Assembly: GCA_964367585.1 (NCBI GenBank)
Contig: CAYIYH010000006.1
Coordinates: 20,194 to 84,193, forward strand
Length of the DNA: 64,000 nt
Direction of reading: 5' to 3'
Source: CAYJGJ01 sp964367585
Lineage (GTDB): Bacteria; Bacillota; Clostridia; Peptostreptococcales; Anaerovoracaceae
Shown here: piece after piece, positions 34,648-45,133 of the stretch
How the letters are laid out: each line of letters starts with the position of its first letter
Numbering within the stretch: the stretch's first letter is position 1
Notes under the pieces: model-generated
The model's database searches: none
Told to the model about the DNA's origin: nothing
The model's input: only the letters and a program-made list of their open reading frames with translations
Position numbers and translations under genes: made by a program

Positions 34648-37600
34648 ATGAAATGGACAAATGAGCAAAGAGAAGCAATAGAATTACGTGAAAAAAATAT
34701 TTTAGTTTCCGCAGCGGCAGGATCAGGCAAAACTGCAGTATTAGTAGAGCGAATTAAAAGACTAATCATCGATGAAAATTTTTCAGTCGATAGAATGCTA
34801 ATAGTTACTTTTACTAACCTTGCCGCGTCGGAAATGAAAGCAAAAATACGTAGTTCACTTCAACAAACACATAAAGCCGAGACGAACATAGAAAAAAAAG
34901 AATATCTTCAAAAACAAATATCTCTTCTATCGAGAGCAAATATTAGTACTTTTCATAGTTTTGCATTAGAAGTAATGTCCGATTTTTACTATACAATAGA
35001 TCTTGACCCATCATTTAAAATTTGTGATGATGCCGAAAGAACTATTCTCAAAAGAGAATCTCTCGATAACCTGTTTGATGAATTTTTTGATAACAGCGAT
35101 GATGATTTCATCTATTTCTTGAATTGTTATTCAAGCGAAAAAAATGAAGAAGCGATAAAAGAAAATATTGCTCAAATTTATGAAACAATTTGCAGCCTGC
35201 CGTATCCATGGAATTTTGTTGAATCAAGTATTAAAAAGCTTGCACTGCCATTAGACACTTTTTTAGAATCTGACAACATGCAAAAAATATGGAAAATAAC
35301 AAACGATAATATCACAAAGGCAATAACATCAAACGAAGAAGCAATTAACATTCTTTTAGACTTACCTATTCTACAATCAAAACTGATATCACATGAAAAA
35401 ATATTTTATGACGATTTATACAAAGCATCAAAAAATCAGGATGCTTACTTAGTCAAAGAATTGTTGGATAATTTCAAAGCATCGATTTTAAAAGCTACGA
35501 AAGAAGAAAAAGAAGAATACAATCAGATAAAGAAACTGGTAACAACCCTACGAGATATCGGTAAATCTAAGATAAAGGAAATTCATACATTAATATTTAA
35601 TGAGACTTTCGATGAACATATTCGTATAATCAATGAAACTCATAAAATGGGATTAGTTTTGCAAAAGTTACTTATTAGATACGATGAATTGTTTATCGAA
35701 GCCAAAAGAAAAAAAGGATTGATAGATTTTAATGATATAGAACACCACTGTTTTGAAATACTAAAAAATGAAGAAGCGAAAGACTACTATCAATCCAAAT
35801 TTGAACACATTTTTGTTGATGAATATCAAGATACCAATATTTTACAGGAAGCGATTGTAAATCGCATACGTCGTCCAAACAATTTATTTATGGTCGGAGA
35901 TATTAAGCAAAGCATATATAAATTCAGATTAGCAGAACCTAATATTTTCAAAGATAAATATAAGAATTATAAATCCGGAGACGATATTTTCTCACAAAAA
36001 ATTGATTTAAATAAAAACTATAGAAGTAAAGGAAGTATAATAAAATATGTCAATACCCTATTCGAAAATATAATGGAGGGATATGACGATGATGCAAAGC
36101 TATATGAGGGAATAATAAGTGAAAAAGCTATACCCTACACTCCAGAGCTCCGTCTTCTTTTAGTCGATGATATAATAGCTGACAATGAAGATTTGGAAGA
36201 TTACAAAGCGGCTGAATTAGAAGCCACGGAAGTATGTAGAGTTATCAAAGAATACATTGGGAAACCATATTTTGATACTAAGAACCAAGAGATTAAGACT
36301 TTTCAAAAAAAAGATATTGTAATATTAGTTCGTAGTGCAAAAAATTATGCAGATGTATTTTACAAAATACTAAAAGAATCTGGCATAGACGCACATATTG
36401 ATGACACTGATGGATACCTCGATACTGTTGAAATTAATTTGATGCTAAATCTTCTTATGGTAATAAACAATAGATTTCAAGACATTCCATTTTTAGCTAT
36501 ACTATATTCATCTATTTTTGACTACTCATTAACAGAATTAGGGGAAATTAGAAAATTCACTCCTAAAGGGTCTTTTGTAGATGCTTTTGTCATATATAGT
36601 GAAGTAGACTCAACCAAAAATCAAAATAGTGGTGTAGACGAGCATATTCCATCATTAGCAACGAAATGTAAGGATACGTTAGCAAGAATTGACAAATGGA
36701 GAAAATCATCGCAATACTTACCGCTCGATGAATTCCTATGGCAGCTACTTAAAGAAACAGACTACTATATTATTGCTGGAGCTATGCCTAAAGGACTCAT
36801 TAGACAAGGAAACTTGCGAACATTGATCGAAAAAGCACGAGAATTTCAATCTAAAAAAGGTGCTTCTTTGTATACTTTTGTAAAATATATAGAAACCGTC
36901 AAGGAACGAAAAGTTTCTATGCCACAAGTCAAGCAGCCTTCAAAAAATGATGACATAGTGCGGATCATGACAATTCACAAAAGTAAAGGATTGGAATTTC
37001 CTGTAGTAATACTCCCTGGAATTTCTCGTAAAAAGAAATCAAGTGATTCTTTTAAATTCAACATTCATAAGGATATAGGAATCGGACTGCCATTTGTAGA
37101 TATAGATCAATACGTCGAGCAAGATACATTGATTCAAAATCTAATATCAAAACAATCTAGCAACGAAGAATATGAAGAGGAAGAGCGCATATTTTACGTT
37201 GCACTTACTCGCCCTAAAGATGCACTAATAATGATTGGAACAATCAAAGACTATGATGAATTTATAGAGAATAAAGAATACAATCTAGCGGATAACAAGA
37301 GTTTTTTAAATATGACAACTACAAAAAACATTGATTGCCAGTTCGTTGACACTATGATATCAGATTCACCTCCCCAGATAAATGATAAAATAAATATAAA
37401 CTCAAACTACACAGATATCGATAAAGAAATTCAAAATGAAGTCGATAGACGGCTAAACTATAAGTATTATAATTTACTCGCAACTAAGGCAAAAAGTAAA
37501 TACTCCGTTTCAGAGCTAAACAGTATGAACGTATCAAATAAAGCCTCAAAATTTATTTCTCTTAAAAAACCCGATTTTATGATGGAAAAAACAGATCCAA

Positions 37601-38112
37601 AAATAACAGCGGCACAAAAGGGTAATATATATCATAAAATACTGCAAAGAATAGATTTCACAAAAGATTGCGACTTAGCAAGCATAGCTGCACAATGTGA
37701 ATTACTCGTGGAAACACATGAAATAAGTGAATTAGAACTTGCGCAAATTAATATCCCAAAAATTTGTGATTTTCTAAGTTCATATATTGGAAAGCGTCTT
37801 AGAAATTCCGCAAATAAAAATCAAGTATATAAAGAAGTTCCATTTACAATGATAGATAAAATTACAGTTGAAGACACTTTGATTCAGGGAATAATCGATT
37901 GTTACTTTATAGAAGATGACGAAATCGTATTGTTAGACTATAAATCAAATTACATGGACATGAATAATCTTGAGTCTGAAAAAAAGAGAATCTTTGACAT
38001 GTATGAAACGCAATTAAAACTGTATCGAAAAGCCCTAGAAGAATCATTGGGAAAAAAAGTAAAAGAGACTTATATTTACATGATTGAATATGGAATATCT
38101 ATTTCATGTTAA
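34648..38112 (+). CDS. addA: AddA helicase-nuclease subunit
   Basis: 1154 residues. UvrD-type helicase: Walker A SAAAGSGKTAVLVERI near 22-36, VDEYQDTN, GDIKQSIYKFR, and motif VI YVALTRPKD. C-terminal RecB-family nuclease: GNIYHKILQRID and VLLDYKSNYMD. AddAB processes double-strand breaks for recombination. GGAG lies nine bases before the ATG. The partner addB, normally directly upstream, is absent: the upstream gene is gpmI on the other strand. Confidence 0.95.
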   Translation: MKWTNEQREAIELREKNILVSAAAGSGKTAVLVERIKRLIIDENFSVDRMLIVTFTNLAASEMKAKIRSSLQQTHKAETNIEKKEYLQKQISLLSRANISTFHSFALEVMSDFYYTIDLDPSFKICDDAERTILKRESLDNLFDEFFDNSDDDFIYFLNCYSSEKNEEAIKENIAQIYETICSLPYPWNFVESSIKKLALPLDTFLESDNMQKIWKITNDNITKAITSNEEAINILLDLPILQSKLISHEKIFYDDLYKASKNQDAYLVKELLDNFKASILKATKEEKEEYNQIKKLVTTLRDIGKSKIKEIHTLIFNETFDEHIRIINETHKMGLVLQKLLIRYDELFIEAKRKKGLIDFNDIEHHCFEILKNEEAKDYYQSKFEHIFVDEYQDTNILQEAIVNRIRRPNNLFMVGDIKQSIYKFRLAEPNIFKDKYKNYKSGDDIFSQKIDLNKNYRSKGSIIKYVNTLFENIMEGYDDDAKLYEGIISEKAIPYTPELRLLLVDDIIADNEDLEDYKAAELEATEVCRVIKEYIGKPYFDTKNQEIKTFQKKDIVILVRSAKNYADVFYKILKESGIDAHIDDTDGYLDTVEINLMLNLLMVINNRFQDIPFLAILYSSIFDYSLTELGEIRKFTPKGSFVDAFVIYSEVDSTKNQNSGVDEHIPSLATKCKDTLARIDKWRKSSQYLPLDEFLWQLLKETDYYIIAGAMPKGLIRQGNLRTLIEKAREFQSKKGASLYTFVKYIETVKERKVSMPQVKQPSKNDDIVRIMTIHKSKGLEFPVVILPGISRKKKSSDSFKFNIHKDIGIGLPFVDIDQYVEQDTLIQNLISKQSSNEEYEEEERIFYVALTRPKDALIMIGTIKDYDEFIENKEYNLADNKSFLNMTTTKNIDCQFVDTMISDSPPQINDKININSNYTDIDKEIQNEVDRRLNYKYYNLLATKAKSKYSVSELNSMNVSNKASKFISLKKPDFMMEKTDPKITAAQKGNIYHKILQRIDFTKDCDLASIAAQCELLVETHEISELELAQINIPKICDFLSSYIGKRLRNSANKNQVYKEVPFTMIDKITVEDTLIQGIIDCYFIEDDEIVLLDYKSNYMDMNNLESEKKRIFDMYETQLKLYRKALEESLGKKVKETYIYMIEYGISISC

Positions 38113-38146
38113 CATAAAAAAATCATACCAGAGTTTAGGAGAAAAA

Positions 38147-39115
38147 ATGCAAACAATTAATATACAAGAAATAGAGGGTTTTAAATTTGGAAATGCACAA
38201 AATCAAAATGCGATGACGGGAGTAACCGTCATAATCTGCGAGGACGGTGCAACCGCAGGAGTCGATGTAAGAGGCGGCTCCCCTGCCACAAGAGAAACTG
38301 ATTTACTGAAGTCAGAAAATACTATCGAACGAATCCACGCAGTATTCCTATCCGGAGGAAGTGCGTATGGGATTAATTGTGCAACAGGAATTATGGAATA
38401 TCTCGAAAAAAAAGGAAAAGGATTCGATGTAGGCGTCGGTGTTGTACCTATTGTATGCGGTGCATGCATATATGATTTAGGCATAGGGGATCCTAGTATA
38501 AGACCGGACAGCAAAATGGCGCTATCTGCGTGTATCAATTCTGAAAACGAGACGATAAAAATAGGCTCTGTGGGTGGCGGCACAGGTGCAACATGTGGAA
38601 AGCTATTAGGTCCAGCTACTATGATGAAGTCTGGCTTAGGAATGAAGGCATTTAAAGTAGGTAATCTTGAAGTAGGTGCTATAGTAGTTGCAAATCCACT
38701 GGGTGACATATTCAATATGGACAATGAAAAGATAGCGGGACTTTTAGACACAGACAAAAAAACATTTATTTCATCGGAAGATAAATTCATAGAATTCCTT
38801 GATAAAAGTATCGGATTTACTTCATCCAATAGATCTACAGAAAATAATTTACCACTTGCAAAGAATTCACTTAATACCACTATAGGATGTATAGTAACAA
38901 ACGCAAAGCTTACAAAGGCACAATGCAACAAACTCTCAAGCATTACCCATGATGCATTTGCCCGTAGGATTAAACCCTGCCACACATCACTGGACGGAGA
39001 TACAATATTCACAATGACTACGGGAAAATGTGATGTAAATTTTGATAGCGTTGCGATACTATCTACGCGTGCTATGGAAGAGGCTATCGTTAGCGCTGCA
39101 ACTACAAATAACTAG
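38147..39115 (+). CDS. P1-family (DmpA/S58) peptidase
   Basis: 322 residues. Ntn-hydrolase fold; the self-cleavage site is visible as Asn243-Thr244 in SLNTTIGCIVTNA, matching NylC/DmpA proteins where the new N-terminal Thr or Ser is the nucleophile. Other motifs: DVRGGSPATRETDLL and FLSGGSAYG. Related enzymes are aminopeptidases or amide hydrolases; the substrate here is unknown. The ATG at 38147 has AGGAG upstream; the frame is open further back into addA but without a site. Follows addA by 34 bases. Confidence 0.88.
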   Translation: MQTINIQEIEGFKFGNAQNQNAMTGVTVIICEDGATAGVDVRGGSPATRETDLLKSENTIERIHAVFLSGGSAYGINCATGIMEYLEKKGKGFDVGVGVVPIVCGACIYDLGIGDPSIRPDSKMALSACINSENETIKIGSVGGGTGATCGKLLGPATMMKSGLGMKAFKVGNLEVGAIVVANPLGDIFNMDNEKIAGLLDTDKKTFISSEDKFIEFLDKSIGFTSSNRSTENNLPLAKNSLNTTIGCIVTNAKLTKAQCNKLSSITHDAFARRIKPCHTSLDGDTIFTMTTGKCDVNFDSVAILSTRAMEEAIVSAATTNN

Positions 39116-39225
39116 ATAAACATTGCAATCCAATAAATTAGTATACTACGGAATACCGATTAATATTTAGTATTAATTCTTGATGAAATATATAAAAGAC
39201 AACAAAACTGATACCGTTACTCGAT

Positions 39226-39260
39226 AGATTAAATTAAATTAGATTAAATTAGATTAGATT
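39226..39260. repeat. Pentanucleotide tandem repeat upstream of polA
   Basis: Seven consecutive five-base units (AGATT or AAATT, i.e. ARATT) end 20 bases before the polA ATG, in the untranslated region. Such repeats can slip during replication and change promoter or ribosome-site spacing. The rest of the gap 39116-39280 shows nothing definite. Confidence 0.8.
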
Positions 39261-39280
39261 AAAAGAAAGTAGCAAATAAA

Positions 39281-42058
39281 ATGAGTTCAAAAAAAAGATT
39301 AATAATTATCGATGGCAATAGTTTAATAAACAGAGCATATTACGCAATGCAACAACCTATGATCACAAAAGAAGGTCTGTTTACTCAAGGAATTTATGGT
39401 TTTATTAACATGCTCAATAAAATCCTAGTTGATTTTAATCCCGAGTACTTGTGTATTACTTTTGATAAAAAAGCTCCTACATTTAGACACATAGAATATA
39501 CTGAATATAAAGCGAATAGGAAAAAAACACCCGAAGAACTATCCATGCAATTCCCAATACTAAAAGAAGTATTAGAAGCTCGGAACATTTGTATGTTCGA
39601 AAAAGAAGGATACGAGGCGGACGACATAATTGGAACGATTGCAAGACTTGGCGAGGAAAATGGTCTTGCGCCTATGATAGTAACAGGTGATAAAGATGCA
39701 TTGCAGCTTGCAACCGATATAACTAAAGTCTTCATCACAAAACGCGGAATCACCGACTTCGATCTGTATGACAAAAATAAAATGCTTGAAGTATATAATT
39801 TGACACCTACACAATTCATTGACCTCAAAGGCCTTATGGGCGACTCCTCGGACAACATACCTGGTGTTCCCGGAATTGGTGAAAAAACAGGGCAAAAGCT
39901 ATTGTTGCAATTCGGAAGCATAGAAAATATGTACAGCCGAATCACAGAAGTTGAAAACGAAAAGTTAAAACAAAAACTAATCGACAATATAGAATTAGCT
40001 AATATGAGTAAAAAACTAGCTACCATAGATACAAATGTGCCTCTTGATATTAGCTGGGAAAAGCTCAAACTACAAGAAATTAACTATGAATCACTTATAA
40101 AACTTTATACGAAATTAGAGTTTAAAAAGTTTATGGTTTCATTGCAAAACGACATGAAAACTCAAGGGATAGAACTAAATAGCAACAACAATGTTGACTC
40201 TACTGAAAAAGAACCGAAAGAGACAGTACAGGAAATTAAACAAGTTAAAATAAAGAATATTTCCGATCTTAGAGATATATCATTTGCTTCTTCATCGAAT
40301 ATAATAAATCGTCAAACAGATCTTTCAGAACATACCGCCGATTTGCTTAACAACTCAAATAATATACTTGCAATAAAAGTCTTCAGCGATGAAAATCACA
40401 AGGATATCCCCAACATTTATAGCGTTGCTTTCTTAATTAACGGCACACACTACTATTTTGAGAATTATGATAATTCTATTCTAAATTTATTCATAGAAAA
40501 GATGAATAAATCTACCATTCACGTAATTGGACACAATATCAAAGAAGACATGTATGCTTTGGCAATGCATGGCCTCACCCACTTTGATTGCATTTTTGAT
40601 ACTAGCATAGCAAAATATCTTTTAGAACCAACGAGGTCGACATATCCACTTGACGCAATAGTGTCTGAATATCTACAGATCAACATGAGTAAATCCCCGG
40701 ATTACTCTAAAATATTCGAACAGGTTGATTTATTTTCTTCTACCGAATTAGAATACGAAAAATACTCGCTTGAATATTTATCTTGTATACTCCAGCTAGT
40801 AAAACCAATGATAATTGAACTTAAAAAGCAAGATCTAATAGATCTGTATAATAATGTCGAATTGCCCTTGTTGGAAGTACTTGCATTCGTTCAAAAGGAA
40901 GGCTTCAAAGTAGAAAAAAATACACTTACAGAAATAGGTACACAGCTAAAAATAAAGATAAATAGTCTAGAGAATGAAATATACAGACTAGCCGGAAAAG
41001 AATTTAACATAAACTCTCCGATTCAGCTTGCGACGGTTCTTTTCGAATACTTACGCATCCCCTACCCCGCTAAAAAGAAAAACGGAAAATATAGTACTAA
41101 CGCTGACATTCTCAAAAAACTCGAAGCGGATTACCCTATCATTTCCTATATATTATCTTATCGAACACTATCCAAATTAAATAGCACCTATATAGAAGGT
41201 CTATTCCCTCTTATAACTAACGAGGATAAAATACATGCACATTTCATGCAGACTGTTACTGCAACAGGAAGGATAAGCTGCATAGAACCAAATCTACAAA
41301 ATATACCAATAAAACAGGAAGAAGGAAGAGAAATACGAAAAGCTTTTGTCCCACTTGAAGACGGAGACATTCTAATAGGTGCCGACTATTCTCAAATAGA
41401 ACTGCGCGTACTTGCACATGTATCACAAGACGAAAACTTACTCGAAGCATTTAATGAAGACCAAGACATCCACAAATTAACAGCTGCACGTGTGCTTGGT
41501 ATTCCGCTAAGCGATGTCTCAACCAATGATAGGAGAATGGCAAAAGCCATAAATTTCGGGATAATCTATGGAATGAGCAGCTTTGGCCTTTCGGAAGAAC
41601 TTTCAATATCACCTAAAGAAGGAGAAAAATATATCTCTGATTACTTTTCAAAGCATGCTTCTGTAAAAAAATATATGGATGAGCAAATTGAATTCTGTAA
41701 GGAAAATGGATATGTAAAAACCATAATGGGAAGAAAAAGATATATTCCCGATATCAATTCGCCTACGTTCTTAGTGAAGCAATTAGCAATAAGACTTGCT
41801 ATGAATACACCTATTCAAGGCAGTGCTGCGGATATAATAAAAGTAGCCATGATAAATGTATACAATGAGCTCCAAAGAAAAAACTATAAATCAAAACTTA
41901 TATTGCAAGTACATGATGAACTCATAATCAATGTAAAAAAAGATGAACTAAAAGCGGTTCAAGAATTGCTAGTCAGAAACATGCAAAATGCCGTTGACTT
42001 GGATGTTACGCTTGCAACAGACATGAACACAGGGAGTAATTGGTATGAATTAAAATAG
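39281..42058 (+). CDS. polA: DNA polymerase I
   Basis: 925 residues. N-terminal 5'-3' nuclease (about 1-290; GYEADDIIGTIA, GDSSDNIPGVPGIG), a middle domain with exonuclease fold (about 330-500) that lacks the DxE ligand motif and is probably inactive, and a C-terminal polymerase (motif A GADYSQIELRVLAH, O-helix RRMAKAINFGIIYG, motif C LQVHDELI). It fills gaps and removes RNA primers. The ribosome site is weak (AAAGAAAG). Preceded by a pentanucleotide repeat. Confidence 0.96.
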   Translation: MSSKKRLIIIDGNSLINRAYYAMQQPMITKEGLFTQGIYGFINMLNKILVDFNPEYLCITFDKKAPTFRHIEYTEYKANRKKTPEELSMQFPILKEVLEARNICMFEKEGYEADDIIGTIARLGEENGLAPMIVTGDKDALQLATDITKVFITKRGITDFDLYDKNKMLEVYNLTPTQFIDLKGLMGDSSDNIPGVPGIGEKTGQKLLLQFGSIENMYSRITEVENEKLKQKLIDNIELANMSKKLATIDTNVPLDISWEKLKLQEINYESLIKLYTKLEFKKFMVSLQNDMKTQGIELNSNNNVDSTEKEPKETVQEIKQVKIKNISDLRDISFASSSNIINRQTDLSEHTADLLNNSNNILAIKVFSDENHKDIPNIYSVAFLINGTHYYFENYDNSILNLFIEKMNKSTIHVIGHNIKEDMYALAMHGLTHFDCIFDTSIAKYLLEPTRSTYPLDAIVSEYLQINMSKSPDYSKIFEQVDLFSSTELEYEKYSLEYLSCILQLVKPMIIELKKQDLIDLYNNVELPLLEVLAFVQKEGFKVEKNTLTEIGTQLKIKINSLENEIYRLAGKEFNINSPIQLATVLFEYLRIPYPAKKKNGKYSTNADILKKLEADYPIISYILSYRTLSKLNSTYIEGLFPLITNEDKIHAHFMQTVTATGRISCIEPNLQNIPIKQEEGREIRKAFVPLEDGDILIGADYSQIELRVLAHVSQDENLLEAFNEDQDIHKLTAARVLGIPLSDVSTNDRRMAKAINFGIIYGMSSFGLSEELSISPKEGEKYISDYFSKHASVKKYMDEQIEFCKENGYVKTIMGRKRYIPDINSPTFLVKQLAIRLAMNTPIQGSAADIIKVAMINVYNELQRKNYKSKLILQVHDELIINVKKDELKAVQELLVRNMQNAVDLDVTLATDMNTGSNWYELK

Positions 42059-42195
42059 TGCTAAAACAATAAGATAACATGCTAAGACAATAATATAGCC
42101 ATGGCCCGGACTAACCATACAAACTCGTAAACTTCTTAGCATCAATTTAAAATTTAGAATGGTATAATAACAAAAAAACACGAAAGAGATTTTTG

Positions 42196-42795
42196 ATGAA
42201 TAAAGTAGTAATTGGGTTAACAGGCGGAATAGGGACAGGTAAGTCCACGGTAACATCATTTTTAAGAGAAAAAAACTATCATGTAGTAGATGCCGACGAG
42301 CTCGCAAAAAAAACCTTGATGGTAGGTGAAGTCGGATATCAAAAAGTTGTAGAGATTTTCGGTAGAGAAATACTCTTAACAAGTGGTGAAATAAATAGAA
42401 AAAAATTAGGACAAATCGTATTCAATAACAAGGAATCATTGCTAGCCCTCGAAGAAATAACAACGCAAGTAGTTATAAACAATATCCATCAATTAGTATC
42501 CTGCTTCAAAACTAGTTCCTCTGATTCTATTCTTTTTATAGATGCTCCTCTACTAATAGAAAAAAATTTAAATGTCCTTTGTGACTATGTTTGGGTAGTA
42601 ACAGCACCAAAAGAAATAATAAAAGATAGAATTAAGAAACGAGACAACATATCTGAATCAGATATTGAATCTCTCCAAAATAATCAATTACCCGAATATG
42701 AAAAACTAAAATTTGCGACACATATAATTAATAATAATAGTACATTTTCACATTTATACGGCGAAATTAATGACGCTCTATATACACTTATGTGA
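42196..42795 (+). CDS. coaE: Dephospho-CoA kinase
   Basis: 199 residues. P-loop GLTGGIGTGKST at the N-terminus and DADELAKK; lid region KDRIKKRDNIS. It carries out the last step of coenzyme A synthesis. An in-frame TTG directly precedes the ATG at 42196, which has AAAGAGAT upstream. Follows polA by 137 bases, the common polA-coaE order. coaD, the preceding enzyme, is also in this window. Confidence 0.94.
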   Translation: MNKVVIGLTGGIGTGKSTVTSFLREKNYHVVDADELAKKTLMVGEVGYQKVVEIFGREILLTSGEINRKKLGQIVFNNKESLLALEEITTQVVINNIHQLVSCFKTSSSDSILFIDAPLLIEKNLNVLCDYVWVVTAPKEIIKDRIKKRDNISESDIESLQNNQLPEYEKLKFATHIINNNSTFSHLYGEINDALYTLM

Positions 42796-42839
42796 GAATC
42801 ATGCAAGTTTGTTACTATATCACATATATTTGGAATTTT

Positions 42840-42870
42840 AAAAAGGGGATTTTCATCCCCTTAATTTTGT
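42840..42870. terminator. Bidirectional intrinsic terminator
   Basis: AAGGGGAT, loop TTTC, ATCCCCTT, with T-rich flanks on the plus strand and T5 on the minus strand. Ends coaE (plus) and nhaC (minus). Confidence 0.9.
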
Positions 42871-42899
42871 TAATTTACAATCAATAGTAAACTAATATA

Positions 42900-44420
42900 C
42901 TATGCTTCAAGAGCTAATTGAGCTTCTTCTTTTTCTTTTTCTCTTTGCTCTAAAATCTTAGCATAATCTTCATCAGTCATTTTTTCCATAGTAATTCCTG
43001 TGAATCCATATACGATTGTGATAATTGGAGTCAACCAGCATAAGAAAGCGAATGGTGCATATCCATTAGCACCCCATTGTGGAGTAGTTAAGAATGTACG
43101 CATTGTTACTCCGCATGTGTTCCAAGGAACTAGGTTAGAAGTAAGTGTACCGACGTCTTCTAATACTCTTGATAAGTTCTTAGGAGCAAGCCTCCTGTCT
43201 TCATATGCTTCTTTAAACATTCTTCCTGGTAGTACAATTGATAAGTATTGATCGGCAGAAACTATGTTTATGAATACACATGCAACTGAAGTAACTACAA
43301 CAAGTAGTCCATTACTCTTAGCAACCTTAAGAAGTGAACCTGCTAATGTAGCAAGCATTCCTGATGCATCCATAATTCCACCGAAAGCCATAGCACAGAT
43401 GATAAGGTTAATTGTCCACAGCATACCATCCATACCACCTCTTGATAGAAGTTCATTCATATCGTATGCAACAGTACCTTCTGTAACACCTACCTCAGCA
43501 TAGAATGTTCCAGCATAATCGAATCCATAATGGACCAATCCAAACCAATCACTAATGCCTACACCTTGGAAAATTGAACCAAAAATACATCCTAAAAGCA
43601 CTCCGGCAATAAGGCCAGGAATTGCAGGTATTTTAAGTGCAACAATTACTATTACTAGTACCGGAGGTATTAGTAATAATGGATTAATATTGAAGTTAGT
43701 AGTTAATTCATTTTGCATGTCTGTAACTACTGAAGGATCATAGCTAGATGAGTCGCCCTGGATACCAAGTATTCCATATAGAACTAAAGATATTATCAAT
43801 GCCGGACCTGTTGTATATATCATGTGCTTGATATGGTCGAACAAATTAGAGCCAGCCATCGCAGGTGCTAAGTTAGTAGTGTCTGAAAGTGGAGACATTT
43901 TATCACCGAAGTAGGCTCCAGAAACTACAGCCCCAGCTGTCATTGAAATAGGCATGCCAAGACCACCGCCAACACCGATAAGTGCAATACCGATAGTTCC
44001 AGCTGTAGTCCAAGATGAACCCGTCGCTACAGAAACAATACTTGCTAGTATACATGCTGCAAGTAAGAAAATACTAGGTTGAAGGATCATCAAACCATAG
44101 TAAATCATCGCAGGTACAACACCGGCAGATATCCAAGAACCGATTAGTAACCCTACAATCATAAGAATAATACATGCTTGCATGGACCTGTTTATTGAAG
44201 CCATTATACCTGCTTCTAAAAATGCCCATTTGTAGCCGTTAGCAATAGCAACTACTGCTGCAAAAGCTGCTGAGATAATTAGAGGGATATGCACTTCGCC
44301 ATAGTCACATGCAAACGCATCTCCAAAGAGTTGCCCAAAAATGTTAAGTGCGTAGCATAGTACGATTAAGCAAAATAGTAATACTACTATGCATTGCCAC
44401 ATTGGAATTTTTTTACCCAT
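42900..44420 (-). CDS. nhaC: NhaC-family Na+/H+ antiporter
   Basis: 506 residues and about 11-12 membrane helices. Family motifs: SVATGSSWTTAGTIGIAL, AGAVVSGAYFGDKMSPLSDTT, and NIVSADQYLSIVLPGRMFK. It exchanges sodium for protons, or related substrates such as malate/lactate in paralogues. The ATG at 44420 follows AGAGGAGG; the frame remains open 38 codons further up but without a site. Own promoter and a palindrome upstream. Confidence 0.93.
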   Translation of the reverse strand: MGKKIPMWQCIVVLLFCLIVLCYALNIFGQLFGDAFACDYGEVHIPLIISAAFAAVVAIANGYKWAFLEAGIMASINRSMQACIILMIVGLLIGSWISAGVVPAMIYYGLMILQPSIFLLAACILASIVSVATGSSWTTAGTIGIALIGVGGGLGMPISMTAGAVVSGAYFGDKMSPLSDTTNLAPAMAGSNLFDHIKHMIYTTGPALIISLVLYGILGIQGDSSSYDPSVVTDMQNELTTNFNINPLLLIPPVLVIVIVALKIPAIPGLIAGVLLGCIFGSIFQGVGISDWFGLVHYGFDYAGTFYAEVGVTEGTVAYDMNELLSRGGMDGMLWTINLIICAMAFGGIMDASGMLATLAGSLLKVAKSNGLLVVVTSVACVFINIVSADQYLSIVLPGRMFKEAYEDRRLAPKNLSRVLEDVGTLTSNLVPWNTCGVTMRTFLTTPQWGANGYAPFAFLCWLTPIITIVYGFTGITMEKMTDEDYAKILEQREKEKEEAQLALEA

Positions 44421-44484
44421 AATGATTCCTCCTCTGAATAAAATAATAAAAAATAAAACATTCCCATTAAAAGAAGTTGTCACT

Positions 44485-44513
44485 AATATATCACCCATAC
44501 TACATAATGTCAA
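44485..44513 (-). promoter_or_regulatory. Promoter of nhaC
   Basis: Minus strand TTGACA (44508-44513), 17-base spacer, TATATT (44485-44490), about 65 bases upstream of nhaC. Confidence 0.78.
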
Positions 44514-44531
44514 CATCTTAATCCACTTACA

Positions 44532-44555
44532 CAATATATAGTATTCTATATATTG
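44532..44555. promoter_or_regulatory. Perfect 24-bp palindrome upstream of nhaC
   Basis: CAATATATAG and CTATATATTG flank TATT, 18 bases upstream of the nhaC -35 box and 28 bases after the end of the Tad operon. There is no T-run, so an operator is more likely than a terminator. Confidence 0.5.
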
Positions 44556-44583
44556 AATATCAACAAGGAACTAAATTTTTACT

Positions 44584-45114
44584 TCATTGGAAATCGAGTT
44601 CTTTAACGATAATCTCTTCTAACTTATAAAGATCCCTTAATACTCCATTAGTGCCACCTTCTTTCTTTCTTAAAATATCCGCAATTCTATAGTAAAACTC
44701 TACATTTTCATATATTTTAGATTCACATGCGGCTGCTATTTCTCCTAATATCCCTAACCTACTCTTTAACACACTATCGGGAAAATACACAAGTTTTATT
44801 TTCTTATTAAATTCATCTATATATATGTACTCCTCTGATAACTTATATTTTGACAGAGAAATAAAATTATTTTCATTTCTTTTGATAAGACTATCTATTT
44901 TTATTAATAGCTTTATAAGAAAGTATATATCTATCGAGTGAATTTCGGAAAGTCTCACATATCCTTCCGTATCACACGCAAGAATGACATCGTCACCTAC
45001 ATTGCGGACTGAAAGAGGAAAAAAATCCATGCACAAGTCTAATGAAAGAATGTCTATGACGTATTGTTCGACTTCATTCCTACTATATTTTTTTTCTAAA
45101 ATTGTACTTACCAT
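44584..45114 (-). CDS. DUF6382-like protein of the Tad operon
   Basis: 176 residues from the ATG at 45114 (AAAGGAAT upstream). No membrane helix or signal peptide. Middle region LSEEYIYIDEFNKKIKLVYFPD resembles DUF6382, a domain often joined to FHA domains in Firmicutes Tad loci; here no FHA domain follows. Last gene of the pilus operon. Function unknown; a cytoplasmic accessory or regulatory role is a guess from position. Confidence 0.55.
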   Translation of the reverse strand: MVSTILEKKYSRNEVEQYVIDILSLDLCMDFFPLSVRNVGDDVILACDTEGYVRLSEIHSIDIYFLIKLLIKIDSLIKRNENNFISLSKYKLSEEYIYIDEFNKKIKLVYFPDSVLKSRLGILGEIAAACESKIYENVEFYYRIADILRKKEGGTNGVLRDLYKLEEIIVKELDFQ

Positions 45115-45133
45115 TGGTATTCCTTTCAAACTT

